Assembly: GCA_028703035.1 (NCBI GenBank)
Contig: JAQVNR010000031.1
Coordinates: 1 to 15,076 of the forward strand
Direction of reading: 5' to 3'
Source: Bacilli bacterium
GTDB taxonomy: Bacteria > Bacillota_I > Bacilli_A > RF39 > UBA660
Length of the DNA stretch: 15,076 nt
Under the pieces are notes generated by a model. The model did not search any database and was not told the DNA's origin. It was given only the letters and a program-made list of their open reading frames with translations. Shown in pieces: positions 1-7,583 of the stretch (position 1 is its first letter; the number at the start of each line of letters is the position of its first letter). A program made the position numbers and the translations under genes.

Positions 1-31
1 AGATATGGTAATTTAAAAGATTTTTTGTTTT

Positions 32-51
32 AAAAAAACTCATTAATAAGT
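32..51 (-). terminator. possible weak terminator of the Na/Pi cotransporter gene
   Basis: On the minus strand, about 60 nt past the stop codon at 110, a short imperfect hairpin (ACTTA...TGAGT, one wobble pair) is followed by seven T. The stem is short and AT-rich. Nothing else is apparent in bases 1-109. Confidence 0.35.
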
Positions 52-109
52 CTGTTTTGTCATGCAATAATATTATTCTAAAAAAACATTTAAAAACTCT
101 TGATTTTTT

Positions 110-1804
110 TTAGCAAGTTTTTATGGTCTGCAAAGCTTCTTTTTTGCTTCCTGTAGTTGATCTAATTGAGAAAGCCACATTTACTATATGATCTGATATT
201 CTTTGTAAAGCAAATAATACTGTATAAATATTTTTAGATATCTCAATCAGATACTTTTTTGAATTTAACCTATCGACATGTTTATTGCGAGTATTTAAAA
301 TAAGTTTTCTACTTTTTTTATGAAGATTAAATATCTTATTAAAATTATCAGTTTTTCTTTTAGTCAAAGTATCAAAACTTAAATCAAACATTCTGGAAAT
401 GTTATTATATATCTCTTTTAATTCTTCTTTTGTTTGATCTAAGAATTTAACATCATTTTTCTTCATATTATTAGTTTCCTGAAGCAAATGTACTGCATAA
501 TCACCAAGACGTTCTAAATCACTTGTTACGTGATGTAAGCCTCCCACAATTTTTTCCTCTTCAGAAGATTTTGTTACAGAAGAAATTTTTATTAAAAAAC
601 TTGTAATTTGAGTAGTTAAAAAGTTTATTCGATATTCAATATTAGTGATATTTTTACTTTCGCTCATATCCTCATTAATCAGGGCAACAAATGCTCGATC
701 AAGATTCTCTTTTGCCAAAATAGCCATATCATGTGTTTCTTTTAAAACTTGTTCAACAGCAACGTTTGGAGTTTTTAAAAATTTTTCATCAATATATGAT
801 AGTTCTTCAAGCACTTCATTCTTATCCTCTATTAGTCTTTTTACTAAATTTACTAATGGGTCAAGAAAAATTAATAATATTAGAGTATATATTAAATTAT
901 AAATTAGATTAAATGTTGCTAGACTAAATTGGGGTTTATTTATAAAAATAGTTTCAAATATATTTATAATAGGCGCTCTTAAAATAATTAAAATAATAGT
1001 AAAAGATATAGCTCCTATTATACTAGTAATTAGATGAAATAAAGCAATTCGTTTACCACTTGCATTTGTTGTAAGCGATGCCATAATACCATCGGTACAT
1101 GTTCCAATATTTGCTCCCATTACTAAAAAGAAAGATTGATCTATATTAGAAATAACTCCTGCTGATAAAAACGCAATAAATACACCAGTAGCTGCAGTAG
1201 ATGACTGTATAATGGCAGTAAATAACATGCCTAGTATAACTAATAATATTGGATTTTGCATTATATCATATTTAAATACTTGAGAAAGCTCAATACTTAA
1301 TGCTGAATCTGCACCACCGATTGCCATTTCCATTACTTCGAGGCCAATAAATAGCATTCCAAATCCAATTAAAAAAGGCGCTATCCTATTAAGTTTTTCA
1401 TTGCTAGTTGTAAATATTATTAAAACCCCAATAAAGGCAAGAGAGGCGAAAACAGAACTGATACTAAAGCTGGCCTTACTAACTCCAGATAAAGCAAATA
1501 TAAAAGCAGTAAGTGTGGTACCCACTTTAGCTCCTAAAATAAAACCTGCTCCTTGTTTTTCAGTTACAATATTTGCATGGGCAAGTCCAACAGTCATAAT
1601 TGAAGTGGCAGATGATGATTGAACAAGTGCTGTTGTTCCTATACCAATCCCATAATTTACAGATCTATTTTTATTGATTTTTTTAAACAGATTTCTTATT
1701 CCCTTGCCAGCACTTTGCTCTAACCCAATACTCATCTGTTTCATACCAAACATAAATACTGCTACTCCACCAAGCATAAGCAGTATATTCATTGTTATTT
1801 CCAT
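110..1804 (-). CDS. Na/Pi cotransporter family protein with C-terminal PhoU-like domain
   Basis: This is a 564-residue membrane protein of the NptA/Na-Pi cotransporter family, expected to import phosphate (or a related anion) with sodium across the cytoplasmic membrane. The N-terminal part (about 1-330) is almost wholly hydrophobic helices. It holds the two inverted-repeat signatures of the family, QSSSAT at 62-67 and QSSTAAT at 200-206. The C-terminal part (about 345-550) is polar and helical, with the DLERLGDYAVHL-type segment of PhoU domains. Length is normal for this fusion architecture. The start is supported by AGGAG five bases before the ATG; a second ATG four codons in is less well placed. 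The gene is monocistronic and divergent from the ABC importer operon. No Pho box was recognised, so phosphate control is not shown by sequence. Family assignment is firm; the exact anion is inferred from the family. Confidence 0.9.
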   Translation of the reverse strand: MEITMNILLMLGGVAVFMFGMKQMSIGLEQSAGKGIRNLFKKINKNRSVNYGIGIGTTALVQSSSATSIMTVGLAHANIVTEKQGAGFILGAKVGTTLTAFIFALSGVSKASFSISSVFASLAFIGVLIIFTTSNEKLNRIAPFLIGFGMLFIGLEVMEMAIGGADSALSIELSQVFKYDIMQNPILLVILGMLFTAIIQSSTAATGVFIAFLSAGVISNIDQSFFLVMGANIGTCTDGIMASLTTNASGKRIALFHLITSIIGAISFTIILIILRAPIINIFETIFINKPQFSLATFNLIYNLIYTLILLIFLDPLVNLVKRLIEDKNEVLEELSYIDEKFLKTPNVAVEQVLKETHDMAILAKENLDRAFVALINEDMSESKNITNIEYRINFLTTQITSFLIKISSVTKSSEEEKIVGGLHHVTSDLERLGDYAVHLLQETNNMKKNDVKFLDQTKEELKEIYNNISRMFDLSFDTLTKRKTDNFNKIFNLHKKSRKLILNTRNKHVDRLNSKKYLIEISKNIYTVLFALQRISDHIVNVAFSIRSTTGSKKEALQTIKTC

Positions 1805-1865
1805 TACTTCTCCTACTACTATAAGTTTCTTATTTAAACTTAATGAGAATTTATACTCCTTTTTT

Positions 1866-1894
1866 ATTGTACCAAATTGATAACTCTAAGTCTA
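1866..1894 (-). promoter_or_regulatory. promoter of the Na/Pi cotransporter gene
   Basis: On the minus strand, TAGACT (-35, 1889-1894), a 17-base spacer and TACAAT (-10, 1866-1871) lie about 60 nt before the ATG at 1804. Four of six bases match the -35 consensus and five of six match the -10. It sits in the divergent region shared with the ABC operon. Confidence 0.55.
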
Positions 1895-1947
1895 TAATGT
1901 TTCGCAAATTTTTAATATTATAAATCACAAGCAAAACATATTGTACA

Positions 1948-1969
1948 TATAATAAAAATGAATTGGAGG
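1948..1969 (+). promoter_or_regulatory. possible -10 box and ribosome binding site of the ABC importer operon
   Basis: TATAAT at 1948-1953 is a perfect -10, but no good -35 lies 16-18 bases upstream (TCACAA at 1925-1930). The promoter call is therefore tentative. GGAGG at 1965-1969 lies six bases before the ATG at 1976 and decides that start over the in-frame ATGs at 1958 and 1970. A second TATAAT at 1893-1898 overlaps the -35 of the divergent gene and also lacks a -35. Confidence 0.4.
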
Positions 1970-1975
1970 ATGAAT

Positions 1976-2953
1976 ATGAAAAAAATATTAATTTATATCA
2001 TATTAGGATTATTAATTTTAACAGCTAGTGTTTTTACAGTAAAATACTTTAAAAGTGAGGATGATAAAGGCCTGCGAACTATTAAGCTAGCAGAAGTAAC
2101 CCACAGTCCATTTTATGCCCCATTTTATGTTGCACTCGAAAAAGGTTTTTTTGAAGAAGAAGGCATAAAAATTGATTTGATACTAACAAGTGGTGCAAAT
2201 AATGTTGTAGCAGCAGTATTATCAGGCGATGTCGAAATTGGTTTTTCTGGTCCAGAAGCGACTATTTATGTATATGAAGAGAATGTAAAAGACTATGTTC
2301 AAACATTTGCAGGTTTAACTAAAAGAGATGGGCAATTTATTGTTTCTAGAGAAAAAAATGATAACTTTAAAATGAGTGATTTAATAGGTAAAGAAGTAGT
2401 TGCTGGTAGACCTGGTGGAATGCCTATTTTAAACTTTACCAATGCTTTAAAAAAATCAGATACTACTGGAGTTGAAATTAATGATTCAGTTGATTTTGCT
2501 AATTTAACTAGTGCTTTTCTATCTGGTCAAGGAGATTTTGTAAATTTATTTGAGCCAAACGCAACTAAGCTTGAAAAAGAAGGCCTAGGTTATGTAGTAG
2601 CAAGTGTTGGATTATATTCAGGAGAAGTTCCCTATACTGCATTTAATGCTAAAAAAAGTTTTATAGAAAATAATAATGAAATAATAAATAAGATGCGAAA
2701 AGCTTTAAATAATGGCTTAGAATTTGTAAAAAATAACCCAGGTGAAAAAATTGCTAAAACAATACTTAAACAATTTCCCGATACTTCACTTAATGATTTA
2801 ACTATTATAGTAAATCGATATAAAGAAGCAGATTCTTGGCTAGATAACACGTATATTTCAAAAGATATGTTTGAAAACTTAGAAGACATTATAATTGATG
2901 GTGGATTTATCTCTAAATATGTTCCCTATCAAGATTTAATCATTAATGAATAA
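1976..2953 (+). CDS. ABC transporter substrate-binding protein (NMT1/SsuA/ThiY type)
   Basis: This is the extracytoplasmic solute-binding component of an importer for a small nitrogen- or sulfur-containing compound; the family covers nitrate, alkanesulfonate and thiamine-pyrimidine binders. The start chosen gives 325 residues. The N-terminus is MKK followed by a hydrophobic segment (about 4-24) with no lipobox cysteine, so it is an uncleaved anchor or atypical signal peptide. The mature part has the family hallmarks: a PFYAPFYVALEKGFF segment near the start, then a GDVEIGFSGPEA segment and a GKEVVAGRPGG segment typical of NMT1/ThiY folds. It is first in a three-gene operon and overlaps the ATPase gene by 8 nt, which suggests coupled translation. 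No TPP or other riboswitch is visible upstream, so a thiamine precursor is not specifically supported. Class is clear, substrate is unknown. Confidence 0.85.
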   Translation: MKKILIYIILGLLILTASVFTVKYFKSEDDKGLRTIKLAEVTHSPFYAPFYVALEKGFFEEEGIKIDLILTSGANNVVAAVLSGDVEIGFSGPEATIYVYEENVKDYVQTFAGLTKRDGQFIVSREKNDNFKMSDLIGKEVVAGRPGGMPILNFTNALKKSDTTGVEINDSVDFANLTSAFLSGQGDFVNLFEPNATKLEKEGLGYVVASVGLYSGEVPYTAFNAKKSFIENNNEIINKMRKALNNGLEFVKNNPGEKIAKTILKQFPDTSLNDLTIIVNRYKEADSWLDNTYISKDMFENLEDIIIDGGFISKYVPYQDLIINE

Positions 2954-3692
2954 AATTTTATCTATTCAAAATTTAGCTAAGAAGTTTCATACACTTGAGG
3001 GAGAGGTTGAAGCAATAAAGGAAATCTCACTAGATATTTACGAAAAAGAAATTATAGGTGTAGTGGGATCTTCTGGTTGTGGCAAAAGTACTTTATTAAA
3101 TATCCTAGCTGGAATAGAAGATAAAACTTCTGGCGAAATAAAAGAAAACAAACATACTTTTAGTTATATGTTACAAAATGATGCGCTTCTTCCATGGTTA
3201 AATGTTTTAGATAATGCTTGTATTGGTTTAAATATTAAAAAGATTAAAACAAAAGAAAATGTTGAATATGTAAGAAAAATGTTAATAAATTTTGGGTTAG
3301 AAAATTTTTTAAATAGCTATCCAAATAACTTATCTGGTGGAATGAGACAAAGAGTAGCACTAGTTAGAACACTAGCAACCAAACCAGATATTATCTTACT
3401 TGACGAACCTCTTTCAGCACTAGATTATGTTACGAGACTTACTATTGGAGATGATATTTATAAATTGCTTAAAGAAACAAATGTTACAACAATTTTAATA
3501 TCTCATGATATTGCTGAATGTGTTGCAATGTGTGATAGAGTTGTTGTTTTATCAAAAAGACCAGCTACTGTAAAAAAAGAAATAGAAATAAAGTGGCAAG
3601 AAAAAAAGATCCCTTCAGAAAACAGAAAAAATGAATTATTTAATTATTATTATAATTTAGTTTGGAGTGATTTAGATAAAAACTTCACTTGA
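2946..3692 (+). CDS. ABC transporter ATP-binding protein (SsuB/TauB/ThiZ type)
   Basis: This 248-residue cytoplasmic ATPase powers the importer encoded by its neighbours. All nucleotide-binding motifs are present: Walker A GSSGCGKST at 41-49, Q-loop Gln77, signature LSGGMRQRVA at 129-138, Walker B ending D153-E154, and the H-loop His at 187. The segment after the Q-loop (LLPWLNVLDN) is typical of nitrate/sulfonate/taurine-type importer ATPases. The start overlaps the end of the binding-protein gene by 8 nt with no strong ribosome binding site, so it is probably translated by coupling. The stop TGA shows that TGA is not tryptophan here. The likely permease start lies inside its last codons. 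Role in the complex is firm; transported compound is not known. Confidence 0.9.
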   Translation: MNKILSIQNLAKKFHTLEGEVEAIKEISLDIYEKEIIGVVGSSGCGKSTLLNILAGIEDKTSGEIKENKHTFSYMLQNDALLPWLNVLDNACIGLNIKKIKTKENVEYVRKMLINFGLENFLNSYPNNLSGGMRQRVALVRTLATKPDIILLDEPLSALDYVTRLTIGDDIYKLLKETNVTTILISHDIAECVAMCDRVVVLSKRPATVKKEIEIKWQEKKIPSENRKNELFNYYYNLVWSDLDKNFT

Positions 3693-4464
3693 ACAAAAAA
3701 AATATTTAAAAAAAATTAAAACTAAAAAAATACTTATTATAGTTACCCAAATATTTATTACTTGTCAATTTTTATTGACCTGGGAACTGCTAAGTAAGTA
3801 TGAAATTATTAGTTCATTTATTTTTTCTAGTCCATCTAAAATTATTAAATGTTTGTATGATTTACATTTAAATAATAATTTATGGATTCATATTTGGGTA
3901 ACTTTAAAAGAAATTTTAATTTCCTTTGGGCTTGGAACATTAATTGGTTTTACAGTTGCAGTTATCTTTTACACAGTTCCAACTTTAAAAAAAATATTTG
4001 ATCCGTTTTTAACTCTTATTAATAGCTTACCTAAAGTCTCTCTTGGCCCACTTTTAATAATTTGGTTAGGCGCTAATATGAAATCAATTATTGTTATGAG
4101 TTTATTAATTAATACCATTGTCACACTGATATCAATCTATAATGGATTAATTAATACTGATCCTTATAAAATAAAACTATTTAAATCTTTCAAAGCCACA
4201 AAATATCAAGTACTAACTAAATTAGTACTACCACATAATAAAGAAACAATTATATCTAGTTTAAAACTTAATATATCAATGTCTTTAATTGGGGTTATTA
4301 TGGGAGAATTCTTGGTTAGTAAAGCTGGTATCGGATACCTGATACTATATGGGACTCAAGTTTTCAACTTAACTTTAGTAATGACTGGAATAATGCTTAT
4401 ACTAATTATTTCGTTTATCATTTATCAATTAATTACTCTATTTGAAAAGAATTACGCTAAGTAA
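3676..4464 (+). CDS. ABC transporter permease (SsuC/TauC/ThiX type), probable ATA start
   Basis: This is the inner-membrane channel component of the importer. The first conventional in-frame start is TTG at 3775, giving 229 residues. However, the reading frame is open back to a TAG at 3673, and the extra 33 codons encode a lysine-rich N-tail and the usual first membrane helix running into the family's WELLSKY segment. I therefore place the start at ATA 3676 (262 residues, normal family length). GGAG at 3664-3667 lies eight bases upstream, and this gives a 17-nt overlap with the ATPase gene. The EAA-type cytoplasmic loop is seen as FKATKYQVLTKLVLP, followed by a GEFLVSKAGIGYLI segment. No ATG, GTG or TTG lies between 3676 and 3775 in this frame. 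Either the start is genuinely ATA or an ancestral ATG was lost and the gene is impaired. Its last 59 codons reappear at 13442-13621. Confidence 0.8.
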   Translation: MKTSLEQKKYLKKIKTKKILIIVTQIFITCQFLLTWELLSKYEIISSFIFSSPSKIIKCLYDLHLNNNLWIHIWVTLKEILISFGLGTLIGFTVAVIFYTVPTLKKIFDPFLTLINSLPKVSLGPLLIIWLGANMKSIIVMSLLINTIVTLISIYNGLINTDPYKIKLFKSFKATKYQVLTKLVLPHNKETIISSLKLNISMSLIGVIMGEFLVSKAGIGYLILYGTQVFNLTLVMTGIMLILIISFIIYQLITLFEKNYAK

Positions 4465-4473
4465 TTCTTTTTA
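4285..4473 (+). repeat. direct repeat copy A: 3' end of permease gene plus terminator
   Basis: The last 59 codons, stop and terminator of the permease match 13442-13630 in the same orientation. By hand count 53 of 59 residues are identical. The DNA is roughly three-quarters identical, with many synonymous changes, and the two units are exactly equal in length (189 bp). Confidence 0.8.
4445..4472 (+). terminator. terminator overlapping the permease stop codon
   Basis: A perfect 11-bp stem AAAAGAATTAC / GTAATTCTTTT (4445-4455 with 4461-4471) and loop GCTAA is followed by a run of T ending at 4472. The stop codon TAA (4462-4464) lies inside the right arm, so the last codons of the gene also encode the terminator. 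It faces the tRNA-Tyr terminator about 95 nt away. Confidence 0.85.
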
Positions 4474-4567
4474 TTTATGTTACTCTTAAATACAATATGT
4501 TATAGTTCAATGCAATATTTCACGGTTAATTAGCACACTATTTACGTATATATATACCCTTATAATA

Positions 4568-4594
4568 GAAAAAGAACACATTTAAAAGTGTTCT
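4568..4594 (-). terminator. terminator of the tyrS / tRNA-Tyr transcript
   Basis: On the minus strand, AGAACAC (4594-4588), an 8-nt loop and GTGTTCT (4579-4573) form a 7-bp stem running into five T. It lies 10 nt past the tRNA 3' end. The stretch 4473-4567 between the two convergent terminators shows no gene. Confidence 0.85.
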
Positions 4595-4604
4595 AATTAT
4601 TAAA

Positions 4605-4688
4605 TGGTGGAGAGTAATGGATTTGAACCATTGAACCCTAAAGACCTGATTTACAGTCAGATGCGTTTGACCACTTCGCTAACTCTCC
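4605..4688 (-). tRNA. tRNA-Tyr (anticodon GTA)
   Basis: This is an 84-nt class II tRNA gene with encoded CCA. The 7-bp acceptor stem GGAGAGT/ACTCTCC, discriminator A, anticodon stem with loop CTGTAAA (GTA), T-stem AATGG/CCATT and T-loop TTCAAAT are all readable. The long variable arm is as expected for bacterial tRNA-Tyr. It begins 23 nt after the stop codon of a tyrosyl-tRNA synthetase gene on the same strand, with no room for a separate promoter, so it is probably processed from the tyrS transcript. Its ACCA 3' end is complementary to the UGGU bulge of the T-box that controls that same transcript. Confidence 0.95.
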
Positions 4689-4711
4689 AATTTATAGTTG
4701 ATGTTACTCAA

Positions 4712-5959
4712 CTATTTATTAAATATAATTTTAACAAAAACTTTTTTTCCTTTTTGAATTAATATTGCATTATCAGTTAGGTTGTTCTCTGTTATGGTAA
4801 AATTCGGATTAATAATTTTTTCATTATTCATTGAAATTCCATTTTGTTCTATTAATCTTCTTCCTTCAGATTTCGATGTGATAATGTTTGCAGAAACTAG
4901 TACATCTAATCCATTGCTATCATTATTTAATAAGTCATAAGATATCTCTACACTCGGAGCATTCTCTTGAGTTTTTTCACCACTGAATATTGCCTCACTT
5001 GATTCTTTTACTTTAATAGCTTCATCTTCACCATGTACCAATTTTGTTACTTCAAATGCCATAGTTTTTTTAGCTTCTCGAATATCCGTAGCACACATTT
5101 TCTTTATGTCTTCCATATCAATATCACTAAAGAATGATAATAATCTTTCAACATCCTCATCGTATGAATTTATAAACATTTGATAAAAGTCATATACTGT
5201 TGTTTTTTTTCTTGAAACCCATAACGTTCCCGATGCTGTTTTTCCCATTTTTTCGCCATCTGCTTTTACAAGCAAAGGACAAGTTACTGCCTGCAAATCT
5301 CTATCTTTAGCTCCATTTTGAAAGTCAAGTTTTCTAGCCAAATCTGAGCCTGCTATCATATTTGCCCATTGGTCAGAACCACCTACTTGAAGAACGCAAT
5401 TGTAATCTCTATTTAACTGGTCAAAGTCATATGCCTGCATTAGCATATATCCCATTTCTAAAAATGTTAGCCCGCCTTCTTCTAAACGTTTTTTGTAACA
5501 GTCTGTTGCTAACATTTTATTGATGTTAAAATGTTTCCCAACATCTCTCATAAAATCTATGTAAGAATAAGGATTAATCCAATCTGCATTATCTACAATT
5601 ATTGCGGGATTATCACCATCAGTTTGAACAAAACGTTTTACAAGTTCTTTTACTTCATTTTTATTATGAATTACTTGCTCTTTTGTAATCATTTGTCTCA
5701 TATCACTTCTGCCTGATGGATCACCTATTAACGCAGTTGCACCACCAATTAAAACTATTGGATGATGTCCAATTTTTTGTAATCTTCTAACCATCGTTAG
5801 AGCGAAAAAGTGACCAATATGCAAACTATCCGCTGTTGGATCAATACCTAGATAAAATGTCATAGGTTCTCCATTGATTAATTTTTCTACTTCTGTTTCA
5901 CTTGTCGCTTGATAAATATATCCTCTTTCCTTTATTAAATCATATGCTTTCTTTTTCAT
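4712..5959 (-). CDS. tyrS: tyrosyl-tRNA synthetase, T-box-controlled copy
   Basis: This 415-residue class I synthetase charges tRNA-Tyr. The signature HIGH is at 47-50 (SLHIGHFFAL), the tyrosine-site GGSDQW at 193-198, and the KMSKS-equivalent KMGKT at 237-241. A C-terminal S4-type tRNA-binding domain spans about 350-412. Length is normal for bacterial TyrRS. GGAGG ten bases before the ATG supports the start. A T-box leader lies directly upstream and tRNA-Tyr directly downstream, so charging enzyme and tRNA share one tyrosine-starvation-controlled transcript. The next upstream gene is a second tyrS. By hand count the two proteins are about 85% identical over residues 1-325 but about 37% identical over the last 90. 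With its T-box and tRNA this looks like the resident, housekeeping copy, which is inference. Confidence 0.95.
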   Translation of the reverse strand: MKKKAYDLIKERGYIYQATSETEVEKLINGEPMTFYLGIDPTADSLHIGHFFALTMVRRLQKIGHHPIVLIGGATALIGDPSGRSDMRQMITKEQVIHNKNEVKELVKRFVQTDGDNPAIIVDNADWINPYSYIDFMRDVGKHFNINKMLATDCYKKRLEEGGLTFLEMGYMLMQAYDFDQLNRDYNCVLQVGGSDQWANMIAGSDLARKLDFQNGAKDRDLQAVTCPLLVKADGEKMGKTASGTLWVSRKKTTVYDFYQMFINSYDEDVERLLSFFSDIDMEDIKKMCATDIREAKKTMAFEVTKLVHGEDEAIKVKESSEAIFSGEKTQENAPSVEISYDLLNNDSNGLDVLVSANIITSKSEGRRLIEQNGISMNNEKIINPNFTITENNLTDNAILIQKGKKVFVKIIFNK

Positions 5960-5992
5960 TTTCTCTTTTCCTCCATCTATAATTTTATAAAT

Positions 5993-6209
5993 AAAAACGA
6001 TAATTATTCCTTAATTAAGGACGAATTATCGCGGTACCACCTTAGTTTATGGATATTATCCATACTCTCTTTATTAATAACGGACTTCTCCGGCTTGAGT
6101 TCATAATTTGTAATTCATTTTTAACTAGTTTGTTAATTTTCATCAACCATTAACTTTCTACAAAACTCTGTTAAAACTACTGAGATTAATCAACACTCAT
6201 TTAAATCTT
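5993..6209 (-). promoter_or_regulatory. T-box riboswitch leader of tyrS (tyrosine)
   Basis: On the minus strand the T-box core reads AAGGTGGTACCGCG (6043-6030), containing the UGGU bulge that pairs with an uncharged ACCA end. It is followed by a terminator: CGATAATT (6031-6024) pairs with AATTATCG (6005-5998), with a CCTTAATTAAGG palindrome in the apex and five T at 5997-5993. The T-box core overlaps the terminator 5' arm, as antiterminators do. A TATGGAT/ATCCATA hairpin just before it fits Stem III. The Stem I region shows AGTAG near its 5' side and a TAC (6112-6110) in AATTACAAATT before GAACTC, which I take as the tyrosine specifier. Uncharged tRNA-Tyr should stabilise the antiterminator and raise tyrS expression. 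Confidence 0.93.
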
Positions 6210-6215
6210 ATATAT

Positions 6216-6244
6216 ATATTATGCTATTTTTAAAACAAAATCAA
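6216..6244 (-). promoter_or_regulatory. promoter of the T-box/tyrS/tRNA-Tyr transcript
   Basis: TTGATT (6244-6239), a 17-base spacer and TAATAT (6221-6216) on the minus strand put the transcription start near 6209, just ahead of Stem I. It begins only 34 bases past the stop codon of the upstream tyrS, and I see no terminator between them. Confidence 0.8.
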
Positions 6245-6278
6245 CTGTTTTTTAATTTACTGTAATTTTTTCGTTTTT

Positions 6279-7526
6279 TTAGTCTTTAACAATAACTTTC
6301 ATATAATTTTTTTTACCTCTTTTTAAAACTAATGCATTTTCAACAATATCTTCTTCCGTTATAGTTTTAGGGCTTTGTATTACTCTTAAATTATTAAGGT
6401 ATATTCCACCTTGCTCCAATAATCTTCTAACTTCTGATTTTGACTTTGCCATATTAATTTTAACCATTAAATCTGCTAAGTCTATACCTTCTCTAAATTC
6501 GTCACGATTTATATTATAACTTGGTACATTGTCCACATTAATTCCATTATTAAAGATTGCCTCACTAGCGTCTTTTACTTTAATCGCTTCTTCTTCGCCA
6601 TGAACTAATTTTGTCACTTCAAATGCCATAATTTTTTTTGCTTGTATTATATCAGTAGCACACATTTTTCTTATGTCTTCAATTTCAAAATCGCTAAAGA
6701 ATGATAATAGTCTTTCAACGTCTTGATCATATGAATTTATAAACATTTGATAAAAGTCATATACTGTTGTTTTATTTCTTGAAACCCATAATGTACCTGA
6801 TGAGGTTTTCCCCATTTTTTCGCCATCGGCTTTTACAAGCAAAGGACATGTTACTGCTTGAAGCCCTCTTTCTTTATCTCCATTTTGATAATCAATTTTA
6901 CGCGCTAATTCAACACCCGCTATCATATTTGCCCATTGATCAGAACCCCCAATCTCTAGAGTACAACCATAGTCTCTGTTTAATTGTTCAAAATCATATG
7001 CTTGCATTAGCATGTATCCCATTTCTAGAAAAGTTAATCCTCCTTGTTCTAATCTTTTTTTATAACAATCAGTTGATAACATTTTATTCACGTTAAAATG
7101 CGCTCCAACATTTCTCATAAAATCAATATACGAATGCTGATTAATCCAGTCTGCATTATCAAGTATGATTGCCGGGTTATCTCCTTCAATATCAACAAAA
7201 CGCTTGACAAGTTCTTTTACTTCTTTCTTATTATGATCGACTTGTTCTTTAGTTAACATTGATCTCATATCTTGTCTTCCAGATGGGTCGCCAATTAAGG
7301 CAGTTGCTCCACCAATTACTATTATTGGATGATGTCCCATTTTTTGCAATCTTCTTACCATAGTAAGAGCAAAAAAGTGTCCAATATGCAAACTATCTGC
7401 TGTTGGATCAATACCCAAATAAAATGTCATGGGTTCTCCATTTATTAATCCTTCAATTTCTTTTTCTTTTGTTGCCTGATAAATGTATCCTCTTTCTTTT
7501 ATTAAATCAAATGCTTTTTTTTCCAT
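6279..7526 (-). CDS. tyrS: tyrosyl-tRNA synthetase, second copy without T-box
   Basis: This second 415-residue TyrRS carries the same HIGH (47-50), GGSDQW (193-198) and KMGKT (237-241) signatures and a C-terminal S4-type domain, so it should be catalytically active. It aligns without gaps to the neighbouring copy. The catalytic domain is about 85% identical and the last 90 residues only about 37%, with a sharp transition near residue 325. GAGGAG four bases before the ATG sets the start. Unlike its neighbour it has no T-box. A plain promoter 58 nt upstream and a (GGAAA)5 tract abutting the ribosome binding site are its only visible control. It lies directly downstream of the five-gene operon. 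It could be a spare housekeeping copy, like the TyrS/TyrZ pairs of some Bacillota, or a drug-insensitive copy protecting the producer of a TyrRS inhibitor. The sequence does not decide. Confidence 0.93.
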   Translation of the reverse strand: MEKKAFDLIKERGYIYQATKEKEIEGLINGEPMTFYLGIDPTADSLHIGHFFALTMVRRLQKMGHHPIIVIGGATALIGDPSGRQDMRSMLTKEQVDHNKKEVKELVKRFVDIEGDNPAIILDNADWINQHSYIDFMRNVGAHFNVNKMLSTDCYKKRLEQGGLTFLEMGYMLMQAYDFEQLNRDYGCTLEIGGSDQWANMIAGVELARKIDYQNGDKERGLQAVTCPLLVKADGEKMGKTSSGTLWVSRNKTTVYDFYQMFINSYDQDVERLLSFFSDFEIEDIRKMCATDIIQAKKIMAFEVTKLVHGEEEAIKVKDASEAIFNNGINVDNVPSYNINRDEFREGIDLADLMVKINMAKSKSEVRRLLEQGGIYLNNLRVIQSPKTITEEDIVENALVLKRGKKNYMKVIVKD

Positions 7527-7536
7527 TATTCTCCTC

Positions 7537-7561
7537 TTTCCTTTCCTTTCCTTTCCTTTCC
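7537..7561 (-). repeat. (GGAAA)5 tandem repeat at the ribosome binding site of the second tyrS
   Basis: On the minus strand the mRNA leader has five exact GGAAA units, read as TTTCC on the plus strand. They run straight into GAGGAGAATA and the ATG. This is a purine-rich pentanucleotide repeat in the translation initiation region; gain or loss of units would alter purine content and spacing upstream of the SD without shifting the frame. Confidence 0.9.
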
Positions 7562-7583
7562 TTAATAGTATTAATAATTTGCT

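Noticed and set aside
1958..1975. Start of the substrate-binding protein at ATG 1958
   Set aside because: The GGAGG lies inside this stretch, so it cannot serve that ATG. It serves ATG 1976 with a 6-base gap.
1805..1975. TPP or other riboswitch before the ABC importer
   Set aside because: No THI-box or other conserved riboswitch core is visible in this short, divergent region.
6245..6278. Terminator after the second tyrS
   Set aside because: The stretch is AT-rich but gives no convincing stem before a T-run. Read-through into the T-box leader remains possible.
6767..7096. Plus-strand 109-codon open frame inside the second tyrS
   Set aside because: It lies antisense to a well-conserved catalytic domain, has no start signals and no recognisable product.
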